Shown here one piece after another: positions 8,640 to 17,213 of a stretch of 35,322 nucleotides of DNA (its first letter is position 1; every line of letters starts with the position of its first letter). The stretch is from Wohlfahrtiimonas sp. GTDB taxonomy: Bacteria > Pseudomonadota > Gammaproteobacteria > Cardiobacteriales > Wohlfahrtiimonadaceae. A program made the translations under genes and the position numbers. The DNA lies in the NCBI GenBank assembly GCA_030149965.1, contig JASLHB010000064.1, forward strand, positions 1-35,322. The letters are read 5' to 3'. The notes beneath the pieces are model-generated. The model worked only from the letters and a program-made list of their open reading frames with translations, made no database searches and had not been told where the DNA came from.

Positions 8640-9200
8640 ATGTTATCAAAAAATCGAAAAGATGCGATACACAATGAATGGGACTATAGATCAGTGCCTT
8701 CTATTCCGTTTAGAAATCAAAAATATAGTATTGATCGAGCAATTTATAGTTTAATTAATTATAAGAATGAAGAAGAAGTTGCTTTAAAAATACAAATTAG
8801 AAGGGCTAGGCAATTGGCTTATATAGAGCCGTGGTTTCAGTTTTTTTTACCCAAAAAATTAAAGGGCATGTTGTTCATTAGTACCTTAGGTAAAAAGTTC
8901 TGGATCATTGGTGCAACTAATTCATTGGCAGCGAATAATTTTAAGTTTTATCAAAAAGAAATTCGTCAAACATTAGAAAATCATTTGAATAACATTTCTA
9001 AAAAAAATTGGGATATCCCAGAATTTTTTGTGCATGTTATCCCTATGAAAGATGAAGAAATTCCGCCTGTATTTTCGGAAAAGTTGGTGACAACTTTGCC
9101 TGTGCGTTCGAACAAAAGTTTATTGGCAGATAAAACAAATCGCTCGATTGATGATATCCTTGCAAGCATGATGGATAACGCGAAAGAACATGGAAGATAA
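8640..9200 (+). CDS. DUF721 / DciA-like protein (candidate replicative helicase loader)
   Basis: A 186-residue protein that I place tentatively in the DUF721/DciA family. Residues about 55-120 follow the family pattern: a helix RRARQLAYIEPWFQFFLP, then KLKGMLFISTLGKKFWII as a strand pair, then NSLAANNFKFYQKEIRQTL in the place of the usual sAaWAtrLR...L helix. DciA loads the DnaB helicase in most bacteria that lack DnaC. The key tryptophan of the SAAW box is not present, and about 45 extra basic residues precede the domain, so the match is to the fold pattern rather than to strict motifs. The tail (130-186) looks disordered. The gene opens the block and overlaps recX by 11 bases. If it is not DciA, it is an uncharacterised basic protein. 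Confidence 0.55.
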   Translation: MLSKNRKDAIHNEWDYRSVPSIPFRNQKYSIDRAIYSLINYKNEEEVALKIQIRRARQLAYIEPWFQFFLPKKLKGMLFISTLGKKFWIIGATNSLAANNFKFYQKEIRQTLENHLNNISKKNWDIPEFFVHVIPMKDEEIPPVFSEKLVTTLPVRSNKSLLADKTNRSIDDILASMMDNAKEHGR

Positions 9201-9600
9201 TACAGCTATTGAAGATCGACAAAAAGAGAAACGATACTGGTTCGAAAGAGCTTTGAATTTATTGATGCGACGAGAACATAGTATCGTTGAATTGAGGCAA
9301 AAACTCACCTTGAAAGGTTGTGATATTCAATTGGTGGAAGAGATCATTACGCAATGTATTGAGTCTAATTATTTGAGTTTGGAGCGATTTGCTGAAGTTT
9401 TTGCAAGAAATCAAGCGCAATTGGGCTATGGTCCTAAAAAAGTTCAGTTTTTATTGAAACAGCATCAAGTGCCAAACGATTTAGTAGCCATTGCATTGGA
9501 AGAAGTGAGTTTTGATGAGGCTAAAGCTGTTGCATTGCGAAAAATTGGGCAAAAGCCTGAGCCTAAATTAAAGGCTGCATTATATCGCCGAGGTTTCTAA
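9190..9600 (+). CDS. recX: RecX family regulator of RecA
   Basis: A 136-residue RecX, a cytosolic protein that binds RecA filaments and limits recombinase activity. The family's helical repeats are visible: ALNLLMRREHSIVELRQKL (about 17-35), NYLSLERFAEVFARNQ (about 55-70) and LGYGPKKVQFLLKQHQV (about 73-90), and then KLKAALYRRGF at the end. Many RecX proteins continue about 10-20 residues beyond the RRGF motif; here the stop follows at once and forms TAATG with the lpxK start. The gene is not next to recA, its usual partner, and overlaps the DUF721 gene by 11 bases. The start at 9190 is the only suitable ATG ahead of the first repeat. Confidence 0.88.
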   Translation: MEDNTAIEDRQKEKRYWFERALNLLMRREHSIVELRQKLTLKGCDIQLVEEIITQCIESNYLSLERFAEVFARNQAQLGYGPKKVQFLLKQHQVPNDLVAIALEEVSFDEAKAVALRKIGQKPEPKLKAALYRRGF

Positions 9601-10631
9601 TGAAAGCGCCTAATTTTTGGCAAGAACATAATTGGATTTCAATCTTGCTAAAACCGTTATCTTGTCTGTATCAAGTTTTATCTGAAAGAAATAAACTCAA
9701 AAAACTTAAAGTACAGAAAAAATTGCCTGTGCCAGTGATTGTTGTAGGTAATATTAATATTGGTGGAACAGGTAAAACGCCAGTAACAATTGCTTTGATT
9801 GAAGTACTTCAAGCAAAAGGCTATCAAGTTGGATTGATTTCTCGTGGTTATGGTCGCAAAGAGCAATCTGTGATTGTGAGCGATATTCATGCATCTTCAG
9901 AGTTGTTGGGCGATGAACCTTATTTGATTCATCAAAAAACAGGTGCGCCCATTGCTGTTGCTAATCAACGTTATGATGCAGGAATAGCATTGCTATCAAA
10001 ATATCCTGACTTGGATATGATTATTAGTGATGATGGTTTACAGCATTATGCTTTGTACCGTGATTTTGAAATTGCAGTTTTTGGTAAGCAAGGTATTGGC
10101 AATGGATTTGTCTTGCCCGCAGGGCCATTAAGAGAAAGCGTTGATCGCTTAAATTATGTGGATGCGATGATTACGATTGATGATCAATTTCAATTTTTGC
10201 TTCCATATTCACAAAAATGTTATAAGATAACGCAGCAGCTTGGTGTGCCATACAAATTAAATAACACTCAACAACTCAGAGAGTGGCAAAGTTTTTTTCG
10301 TGTCAGTGCGATTGCGGGCATTGCGCATCCAAGTAATTTTTTTAACGCATTATCATCCAAGAATATAGAAGTTAGCGCTTATCCCTTTGGTGATCATCAC
10401 ACATACAGTGCAGTCGATTTTGCTAATATGGCAGAACCAATTTTGATGACAGAAAAAGATGCTGTCAAATGCACACAAATTTTAAATGGTCATGATGCAT
10501 GGGTTGTTCCTTTAGAAACAACATTGCCATCAGACTTTATCGAATTGATCATTCAGCATATTAATTTAAAAAAAGATATTGAGAGAATCGATCCAAAGAA
10601 TTTTATAGGAGACAGTGAATGTCTAAATTAA
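9600..10631 (+). CDS. lpxK: tetraacyldisaccharide 4'-kinase
   Basis: LpxK phosphorylates the 4' position of the tetraacyldisaccharide-1-phosphate to give lipid IVA, at the cytosolic face of the inner membrane. The 343-residue protein shows the N-terminal membrane-associated segment (WISILLKPLSCLYQVLSER), a Walker A motif in GNINIGGTGKTP (about residues 50-61), the family text LISRGYGRK, and SDDGLQHYAL near residue 143. The C-terminal part carries TEKDAVKC, also typical of LpxK. Genes for LpxK are usually beside msbA; here it lies between recX and rnr. The start overlaps the recX stop (TAATG), and the last 13 bases overlap rnr. Confidence 0.96.
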   Translation: MKAPNFWQEHNWISILLKPLSCLYQVLSERNKLKKLKVQKKLPVPVIVVGNINIGGTGKTPVTIALIEVLQAKGYQVGLISRGYGRKEQSVIVSDIHASSELLGDEPYLIHQKTGAPIAVANQRYDAGIALLSKYPDLDMIISDDGLQHYALYRDFEIAVFGKQGIGNGFVLPAGPLRESVDRLNYVDAMITIDDQFQFLLPYSQKCYKITQQLGVPYKLNNTQQLREWQSFFRVSAIAGIAHPSNFFNALSSKNIEVSAYPFGDHHTYSAVDFANMAEPILMTEKDAVKCTQILNGHDAWVVPLETTLPSDFIELIIQHINLKKDIERIDPKNFIGDSECLN

Positions 10632-13063
10632 CAGAAGAACAACAAGCATATTTCTTGAACTATGCAAAAAATGATCCAAATTTTAAAGCAGAACAAGAGA
10701 AATATACTCAAGCAATTCCAAGTCGTACTTTTATTCAAGAAGCTTTGAACGCTGCGAAAAAAGTGACATTTGATGAATTGGCTACAATTTTAAATTTAAA
10801 AGAAATTTGGCAATTAGAAGCTTTAAGTAATCGTTTATATATTATGAATAGAGCTCGTCAATTACATTGCAATACCCGTGAAGAGTTTATGCCTGTGGGC
10901 AGTGAAGATACTGTAATCGGATTATTTGAAGGCACCGTAGAAGGTCATGGTTATGTGATCGTCAAAGATCAAGACAGTGTTTATGTTTCACCAAGAGATT
11001 GTAAGAATGTAATGCATCATGACGAAGTTGAAGTGGTGATTACAGGCGTATTTCGCTCTAAATCTATGCGTCAAGGTCGCGTTGTTAAAATTATAAAACG
11101 TAACTTGCAAGCATTGGTTGCACGTATTTCTATGTACGATGGCAGTGCAATGGCTGTGCCAGAAAATCGTAAAGTTTCACAGCATTTCTTGATTTTGGAA
11201 GATGGATTAAAAGAAGCTAAAAATCATGATTTAGTTAAAATTGAAGTGGATCAAGATGCATTGAATAAAGGCAGTTTTATTGCGAAAGTGACAGAAGTTT
11301 TTGGTCGTAAAATGACGAAAGACATCGCGATCTTACAAGCGATTATGGAGCATCAATTACCACATGAATTTTCTAAAGCAACAGATGAATTGTTAAAAAC
11401 AATTGCTGATGAAGTGAAAGAAGAAGATAAGGTTGGTCGTAAAGATTATCGTCATTTACCGTTAGTAACGATTGATGGCATCACAGCACGTGACTTTGAT
11501 GATGCTGTTTATGCTGAAAAAATTGAAGATGGTAACTTTAAATTGTATGTTGCGATCGCCGATGTTGCACATTATGTGAGAAATGGTAATGCCATTGATG
11601 CAGATGCAATTAAGCGTGGCACATCAGTTTATTTTCCTGATCGTGTGATTCCGATGTTGCCAGAGAAATTGTCCAATGGCTTATGTTCGTTGAATCCAGA
11701 TGTCGATCGCTTATGCATGGTTTGTGAATTGATCATTGCACCGAATGGTGAAATGGTTAAATTTGAATTCTTTGAAGGTGTGATGCGATCTCATGCGCGT
11801 TTAACGTATGAATTGGTAGCTGAACTAATCGTTGAAGATAATCCAATCCAAGAAGATTATGCGGAAATTATGCCGCATATTTTGAATTTATATTCACTGT
11901 ATAAAGTATTGCGTAAAGCACGTGATCAGCGTGGTTCAATTGATTTTGAAACAAAAGAAACAGAAATTTTATATAACGATGAAGGTTTGATCGATAAGAT
12001 TGAGTTCAGAACACGTAATGAAGCACATATGATCATTGAAGAATGCATGATTGCTGCAAATATTGCAGCAGCAACATTCTTGGAATCTAATGAATTACCA
12101 GCGTTATATCGAGTTCATGCTAAACCGCCTGAAGATAAATTGGGTAAATTGCGCAGTTTCTTAGTGGAATATAATTTAGGCATTGAAGGAAATGATAGCC
12201 CTGAGCCAAAAGATTATGCAAAAACATTAGCATTGGCTGCTGAAATGCCAACGTTTGATATTATTCAAACAATGATGTTACGTTCAATGGCGCAAGCAGT
12301 TTACCAGCCTGAAAATGAAGGTCATTTTGGTTTATCCTTGACGCATTATGCGCACTTTACATCGCCAATTCGTCGTTATCCCGATTTAACTGTTCATCGT
12401 GGTATTAAGTATTTAATCAATAAAGCGAAAGGCGATGCTGTTAAATATCCTTACACTGAAAAAATGATGGTGAGTTTGGGTGAAAGTTTGTCAGAAATGG
12501 AGCGCCGTGCAGATAAGGCAGTTTCTGATGTTGTGACGTGGTTGAAATGTGAATACATGCAGCAACATATTGGCAAAGTATTGGAAGGCAGAATTTCTGG
12601 GATTACAAAATTTGGTGTATTTGTTGAGCTGAACGATATTTTTATCGAAGGTTTGGTTCATATGTCCAAGTTACCTGGAGATTATTATCATTTTGATGAT
12701 ATTCGCTATAGATTGATCGGCGAAAAATCAGGCACATTAATTAAATTGAATGATGAAGTTGTGGTGCGCGTTGTGGATGCGAATCCTGAAACAAAATTCA
12801 TTGATTTTGAAATGATTACATTGCCAAAAAATGCCAAGATTAGTAAAAGTGAACGAGAAAAAATCTTGTCTGAAATGGCAGCCGCTAAGGCAATGGCGAA
12901 AGCAGGTAAAAAACAATCATCGAAAAAAGGTCGCCCTGATAATCGTAGCGTAAAAGAGAAGCGCCGTGGTTCAAGCGAAAAACGTAAAATGGTTGCCAAG
13001 AAAGCTGATAAGCCAGCTAACAAGGCGAAAAAGAAAAAGAGTAGCAAGAAAGCCAAGAAGTAA
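10619..13063 (+). CDS. rnr: ribonuclease R
   Basis: Processive 3'-5' exoribonuclease of the RNase II/R family, active on structured RNA and in mRNA and rRNA turnover. The 814 residues contain an N-terminal winged-helix region (about 1-90), OB/cold-shock domains (about 95-240), the RNB catalytic domain with acidic residues in ARDFDDAVYAE (Asp292, 294, 295), an S1 domain (about 648-730, KVLEGRISGITKFGVFVEL), and a very lysine-rich tail (about 745-814). That basic tail and the N-terminal extension favour RNase R over RNase II. The ATG at 10619 follows AGGAGA inside the end of lpxK, giving a 13-base overlap. A downstream inverted repeat separates it from pyrH. The usual neighbour rlmB is absent. 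Confidence 0.97.
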   Translation: MSKLTEEQQAYFLNYAKNDPNFKAEQEKYTQAIPSRTFIQEALNAAKKVTFDELATILNLKEIWQLEALSNRLYIMNRARQLHCNTREEFMPVGSEDTVIGLFEGTVEGHGYVIVKDQDSVYVSPRDCKNVMHHDEVEVVITGVFRSKSMRQGRVVKIIKRNLQALVARISMYDGSAMAVPENRKVSQHFLILEDGLKEAKNHDLVKIEVDQDALNKGSFIAKVTEVFGRKMTKDIAILQAIMEHQLPHEFSKATDELLKTIADEVKEEDKVGRKDYRHLPLVTIDGITARDFDDAVYAEKIEDGNFKLYVAIADVAHYVRNGNAIDADAIKRGTSVYFPDRVIPMLPEKLSNGLCSLNPDVDRLCMVCELIIAPNGEMVKFEFFEGVMRSHARLTYELVAELIVEDNPIQEDYAEIMPHILNLYSLYKVLRKARDQRGSIDFETKETEILYNDEGLIDKIEFRTRNEAHMIIEECMIAANIAAATFLESNELPALYRVHAKPPEDKLGKLRSFLVEYNLGIEGNDSPEPKDYAKTLALAAEMPTFDIIQTMMLRSMAQAVYQPENEGHFGLSLTHYAHFTSPIRRYPDLTVHRGIKYLINKAKGDAVKYPYTEKMMVSLGESLSEMERRADKAVSDVVTWLKCEYMQQHIGKVLEGRISGITKFGVFVELNDIFIEGLVHMSKLPGDYYHFDDIRYRLIGEKSGTLIKLNDEVVVRVVDANPETKFIDFEMITLPKNAKISKSEREKILSEMAAAKAMAKAGKKQSSKKGRPDNRSVKEKRRGSSEKRKMVAKKADKPANKAKKKKSSKKAKK

Positions 13064-13160
13064 TCTTTGAAATGTTTCGGCATTGCTATTAATTATTTGT
13101 GAAATGTTTTAGAATGCCGAGTTATTTTGTGTCATTGACTAATGTAAGGATGAAAGGATT

Positions 13161-13880
13161 ATGAATAAGCCGCCGAAATATAAACGTATTTTGCTCAAGT
13201 TAAGTGGTGAAGCTTTAATGGGATCTGGGAATTACGGTATTGAACCTGAAACAATTGGTCGCATTGCTGATGAAATTCAATCATTGAATGCAATTGGTGT
13301 AGAAGTTGGCGTTGTTATTGGCGGTGGTAATATTTTCCGTGGTGCTGGTTTGGCGAATAAAGGCATGGATCGCGTAACTGGTGATCATATGGGCATGTTG
13401 GCAACTGTGATGAATTCTTTGGCATTGCAAGATGCATTAGAAGATCGCAATGTTTATGTTCGTGTAATGAGTGCACTTCGCATTAATGAAGTATGTGAAG
13501 ATTATATTCGTCGTCGTGCTGTTCGTCATTTAGAGAAAAAACGTGTGACGATTTTTGCAGCAGGTACAGGTAACCCATTCTTTACAACAGATTCTGCTGC
13601 TGCATTGCGTGCAATTGAAGTCAATGCTGACATTATGTTGAAAGCAACTAAAGTGGATGGCATTTATACAGCTGATCCTAATAAAGATCCTAATGCTGTA
13701 AAATATGATGTTGTAAGTTATAAAGAAGCATTGGCAAAAGATTTAGGCGTTATGGATGCAACTGCATTGGTAATGTGCCGTGAAAATAAATTACCGATTC
13801 GTGTATTCAATATTTTCAACGAAGGTGATTTAATGCGTACAGTATGTGGCGATGAAATTGGCACATTGGTAACAGAATAA
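13161..13880 (+). CDS. pyrH: UMP kinase
   Basis: Hexameric cytosolic UMP kinase, which converts UMP and ATP to UDP and ADP in pyrimidine nucleotide synthesis. It has 239 residues, the normal length. Motifs of the amino-acid-kinase fold seen are LLKLSGEAL near the start, VVIGGGNIFRGAG (about 52-64), the GDHMGMLATVMN stretch (about 74-85) and ATKVDGIYTADPNKDP (about 160-175). A good ribosome-binding site (GAAAGGA) precedes the ATG. It opens the envelope cluster. In most gammaproteobacteria rpsB-tsf precede pyrH; here rnr is upstream instead, across a 97-bp gap. Confidence 0.98.
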   Translation: MNKPPKYKRILLKLSGEALMGSGNYGIEPETIGRIADEIQSLNAIGVEVGVVIGGGNIFRGAGLANKGMDRVTGDHMGMLATVMNSLALQDALEDRNVYVRVMSALRINEVCEDYIRRRAVRHLEKKRVTIFAAGTGNPFFTTDSAAALRAIEVNADIMLKATKVDGIYTADPNKDPNAVKYDVVSYKEALAKDLGVMDATALVMCRENKLPIRVFNIFNEGDLMRTVCGDEIGTLVTE

Positions 13881-13919
13881 TAGCTAATCTATTTGAGTGA
13901 ATTGAAGGAAATCTAGATT

Positions 13920-14465
13920 ATGATTAACGAAATTAAACAAGATGCAGAACACCGCATGAAAATGTCCATCGAAAGTTTGAAAGGTGCGTTGCTAAAGTTA
14001 AGAACTGGCCGTGCACATACAAGCTTGTTGGATCATATTGAAGTTGAATTTTATGGTTCTCCAACGCCATTGAGTCAAGCTGCAAACGTTAGCGTGATTG
14101 ATTCACGTACATTGGGTATTACGCCATGGGATAAAAGCATGGTGGGTCCAATTGAAAAAGCAATCTTGATGAGTGATTTGGGTTTAAATCCTGCAACAAC
14201 AGGTACATTGATTCGCATTCCATTACCACCGTTAACTGAAGAACGTCGTCGTGACATGGTTAAAGTGGTTAAAGGCGAAGGGGAAAGCGCTAAAGTTGCT
14301 ATTCGTAATATTCGTCGTGATGCGAACCAAAAGTTAAAAGATGCAGAATTATCTGAAGATGATATTCGCCGCGGCGAAGAAGCAATTCAGAAAATCACTG
14401 ATGCAATGACAGCAGAAGTTGATACAGTTTTATCTTCTAAAGAAAAAGAGTTGATGGAGATTTAA
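13920..14465 (+). CDS. frr: ribosome recycling factor
   Basis: RRF works with EF-G to split post-termination ribosomes. The 181-residue protein is close to the family length of about 185. It starts with MINEIKQDAEHRMKMSIESL and has the typical LRTGRAHTSLLDHIEVEFYG in the first helix and hinge, PLPPLTEERRRDMVKV at the second hinge, and a long C-terminal helix. The ribosome-binding site GAAGGA lies 39 bases after pyrH, and the start is directly preceded by the palindrome AATCTAGATT (13910-13919). The pyrH-frr-uppS order is highly conserved. Confidence 0.98.
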   Translation: MINEIKQDAEHRMKMSIESLKGALLKLRTGRAHTSLLDHIEVEFYGSPTPLSQAANVSVIDSRTLGITPWDKSMVGPIEKAILMSDLGLNPATTGTLIRIPLPPLTEERRRDMVKVVKGEGESAKVAIRNIRRDANQKLKDAELSEDDIRRGEEAIQKITDAMTAEVDTVLSSKEKELMEI

Positions 14466-14471
14466 TTCTAA

Positions 14472-15191
14472 ATGGCAGCATCTGAATCAAAAGCATGTCG
14501 TCACATTGCCATCATTATGGATGGTAATGGGCGGTGGGCGAAAAAACGTTTTATGCCTAGAACAATCGGGCATAAGGCTGGTGTTAAATCAGTTAAACGA
14601 GTGGTTAGAGCTGCCATTGATAATAATATAGAAGCTTTGACTTTATATGCTTTTTCGACAGAAAACTGGTTAAGGCCAGATGAAGAAGTAAGTTTTTTAG
14701 TCAAGCTTTTTATAGATACATTAGATAAAGAGCTAGCAGCATTGCATGATGCTGGCGTAGCTATTCACTTTATTGGTGATACACAAAAATTTCCTCATCT
14801 TTTGCAGCAAAAATTACATGCTGCTGCGGAATTGACGCAAAATAATACTCAGTTGAATTTAATCATTGCTTTGAATTATGGTTCTCGTACTGAGATTGTA
14901 GCGGCATGCAAAGCGATTGCGAAAGATATTAAAAATGATCTGTTTGAGCTTAGTGATATTGATGAAATTATGGTGAGCCAACGTTTGGCTTTGCATGAAT
15001 TTCCCCCTGTGGATTTATTAATCAGAACGAGCGGAGAAGAGCGTTTAAGTAACTTTTTATTGTGGCAGTTGGCTTATGCAGAATTCTATTTTACAGAATG
15101 TTTATGGCCAGATTTTACGGAAGTGGAGTTTAATGACGCATTGAAAACGTATGCAGAACGTGAACGACGTTTTGGTGCAATAGAAAAGTGA
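14472..15191 (+). CDS. uppS: undecaprenyl diphosphate synthase (cis-prenyltransferase)
   Basis: Condenses isopentenyl diphosphate units onto farnesyl diphosphate to give the C55 carrier lipid used for peptidoglycan and O-antigen. The 239-residue protein holds the catalytic MDGNGRWAKKR with the magnesium-binding Asp (about residues 17-27), GHKAGVKSV, ALTLYAFSTENWLRP (about 55-69), and the C-terminal signature RTSGEERLSNFLLWQ with AYAEFYFT. It starts six bases after frr with GGAGA (14456-14460) as ribosome-binding site. It feeds the envelope pathway together with the next gene, cdsA, and the isoprenoid gene dxr. Confidence 0.98.
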   Translation: MAASESKACRHIAIIMDGNGRWAKKRFMPRTIGHKAGVKSVKRVVRAAIDNNIEALTLYAFSTENWLRPDEEVSFLVKLFIDTLDKELAALHDAGVAIHFIGDTQKFPHLLQQKLHAAAELTQNNTQLNLIIALNYGSRTEIVAACKAIAKDIKNDLFELSDIDEIMVSQRLALHEFPPVDLLIRTSGEERLSNFLLWQLAYAEFYFTECLWPDFTEVEFNDALKTYAERERRFGAIEK

Positions 15192-15201
15192 GAATAATAA
15201 T

Positions 15202-16041
15202 ATGAAAGAACGAATTATCACAGGCAGTATTATGGCGCTGGTTGCGCTATTGGCAATAAGATTTTTACCTTCTGCTGTTTTTCAGTTTGCATTATTAATA
15301 ATCTCATTGATAGGCGTTTTGGAATGGAAAAAAATGTTGCCAGATTCTATTCGCTTACCTTATTTGATGTGTAATACAGTATTGTTAGTGATTGCATATA
15401 TATTCTTATTTACGAATACCCATTCTTTATTATTGGTTGTGAATGCGATTGCCGCTTATGTTTGGTTGGTTGTACCTTTGTTATTATTTTTACAAATTAA
15501 ATCCCCTCAAAAATGGTTGGTTTCTAAAGAATGCATAGCTGTATTATCCACAATTATGCTTTTAGGCTTTTATGTGTCATTGAGCTTATTGCATGAATTG
15601 CCCGGTGGCTATGGTTATGGATTTGTTTTGTATGTGATTGGATTGGTTGCCCTTGCTGACAGTGGTGCGTATTTTGTAGGCCGAAAATTAGGTAAAAATA
15701 AATTAGCACCTGCAATTAGCCCTGGAAAAACGATTGAAGGTGCTGCTGGTGGAATTGTGATTGCAATGATTTTTTCTTTGATTGTTATGTTGTGTTTACC
15801 TGCAACGTTCAATGGTTGGCAAAAATTCGCGTTTCTACTGATGTCTTTGATTGCTGCAATGTTATCTATTTCTGGCGATTTGTATGAAAGTTTAATTAAG
15901 CGTCATGCTGGTGTTAAAGATAGTGGTAATTTATTTCCAGGACATGGTGGCGTTTTAGATCGTATTGATGGATTGATCGCAGGTTCAACGTTTTTTACGT
16001 TTGGTTTTTATATTTTTCAAATGAATTTTAGTGCGATATGA
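15202..16041 (+). CDS. cdsA: phosphatidate cytidylyltransferase
   Basis: Inner-membrane enzyme that makes CDP-diacylglycerol from phosphatidate and CTP, the branch point of phospholipid synthesis. It has 279 residues with about seven or eight hydrophobic segments. The C-terminal CDP-diglyceride synthetase signature is clear: KDSGNLFPGHGGVLDRID near residues 237-254. The upstream active-site stretch SPGKTIEGAAGG (about 173-184) and a conserved DSGAYFVGRKLG are also present. The start follows the uppS stop by 11 bases. The stop overlaps the dxr start by four bases (ATGA), so the two are probably coupled. Confidence 0.97.
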   Translation: MKERIITGSIMALVALLAIRFLPSAVFQFALLIISLIGVLEWKKMLPDSIRLPYLMCNTVLLVIAYIFLFTNTHSLLLVVNAIAAYVWLVVPLLLFLQIKSPQKWLVSKECIAVLSTIMLLGFYVSLSLLHELPGGYGYGFVLYVIGLVALADSGAYFVGRKLGKNKLAPAISPGKTIEGAAGGIVIAMIFSLIVMLCLPATFNGWQKFAFLLMSLIAAMLSISGDLYESLIKRHAGVKDSGNLFPGHGGVLDRIDGLIAGSTFFTFGFYIFQMNFSAI

Positions 16042-17210
16042 AACAGGTTTCAATTTTAGGTGCAACAGGTTCAATTGGATCATCAACATTAACGGTGATT
16101 CGTAATAATCCAACGCAATATCAAGTACATTCTGTGGTTGCTGATCGCAGTGTGCAAAAGATGCTAAATATCTGCAAAGAATTTCATCCAAAATTTGTTG
16201 TCATGGCAAATCTTGATGCAGCGGCAGAATTGCAGGCACATTTATTCAGCTTGGGTTTATCTATTGAAGTTTTAGCAGGCGAAGAAGCGATTGCTGAAAT
16301 TGTGCAATTACCTGAAATTGATTTAGTTGTGGCTGCAATTGTCGGTGCAAAAGGTTTCTTGTCATCGCTTTCAGCGGTTAAAGCGGGCAAAACGATTTTG
16401 TTGGCGAATAAAGAAAGCTTGGTAATGGGCGGTGCTTTATTTATGCAAGCAGTGAAAGATTATGGCGCAACCTTGCTGCCAATCGATAGCGAGCATAATG
16501 CATTATTCCAATCATTGCCTAAAGATGAAAAAGGTCGATCAACTTTGGAAGGTGTTTCTAAATTGGTTTTGACTGCATCTGGCGGACCGTTCCGAAATTT
16601 CACGATGGAAGAGATGAAAAGCATTAAGAAAGAAAATGCTTTGAAACATCCGCGTTGGGATATGGGTGCAAAAGTGACGATTGATTCATCGACATTGATG
16701 AATAAAGGATTGGAATTCATCGAGGCACATTTCTTATTTAATATGCCGCCTGAAAATATAGATGTTGTGATTCATCCGCAGAGTATTATTCATTCATTGG
16801 TTTCATATAAAGATGGTTCTTTATTGGCACAATTGGGTGAGCCTGATATGACAATTCCTATTGCACATGCCTTAGGTTATCCAAAACGAATTTTATCGGG
16901 TAAAACGCCAGTTGATATGACGCAAATGATGGATTTAACTTTTGCTAAACCAGATTTAGAACGATTCCCATGTTTACGGATTGCGAAAGAATGTTTAGCT
17001 AAAGGGAATGCTTATTTAGTGGCAATGAATGCGATCAATGAAATTTTAGTGGAAGCGTTTTTACAAGATAAAATTGAGTATTTAGATATTCCAAAAAAAT
17101 TAGAAGAGTTTTTATCTCAGTTAACCGTTTCACAATTGAATAGCTTTGATGAAATCATAGAGTTTGATCAGATTATTAGACAAGAAACAATTGCACGATT
17201 GAAGGCATAA
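16038..17210 (+). CDS. dxr: 1-deoxy-D-xylulose 5-phosphate reductoisomerase
   Basis: Second enzyme of the MEP isoprenoid pathway. It rearranges and reduces DXP to 2-C-methyl-D-erythritol 4-phosphate with NADPH, and is the target of fosmidomycin. It has 390 residues. NADPH-binding GATGSIGSSTL lies at residues 8-18. LLANKESLVMGG, the metal-binding segment LPIDSEHNALFQ (about 149-160), ASGGPFRNF, and HPRWDMGAKVTIDSSTLM (about 213-230) are all intact. The ATG overlaps the cdsA stop. The gene supplies precursors for the undecaprenyl carrier made by UppS upstream. Confidence 0.98.
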   Translation: MKQVSILGATGSIGSSTLTVIRNNPTQYQVHSVVADRSVQKMLNICKEFHPKFVVMANLDAAAELQAHLFSLGLSIEVLAGEEAIAEIVQLPEIDLVVAAIVGAKGFLSSLSAVKAGKTILLANKESLVMGGALFMQAVKDYGATLLPIDSEHNALFQSLPKDEKGRSTLEGVSKLVLTASGGPFRNFTMEEMKSIKKENALKHPRWDMGAKVTIDSSTLMNKGLEFIEAHFLFNMPPENIDVVIHPQSIIHSLVSYKDGSLLAQLGEPDMTIPIAHALGYPKRILSGKTPVDMTQMMDLTFAKPDLERFPCLRIAKECLAKGNAYLVAMNAINEILVEAFLQDKIEYLDIPKKLEEFLSQLTVSQLNSFDEIIEFDQIIRQETIARLKA

Positions 17211-17213
17211 TTA

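Noticed and set aside
12706..13083. A 125-codon antisense frame with phenylalanine/leucine runs at the end of rnr.
   Set aside because: It is the mirror of the lysine-rich RNase R tail (AAA/AAG read as TTT/CTT) and not a membrane protein gene.
13910..13919. Palindrome AATCTAGATT just before the frr start.
   Set aside because: Short and A/T-rich, and it does not cover the ribosome-binding site; likely chance.
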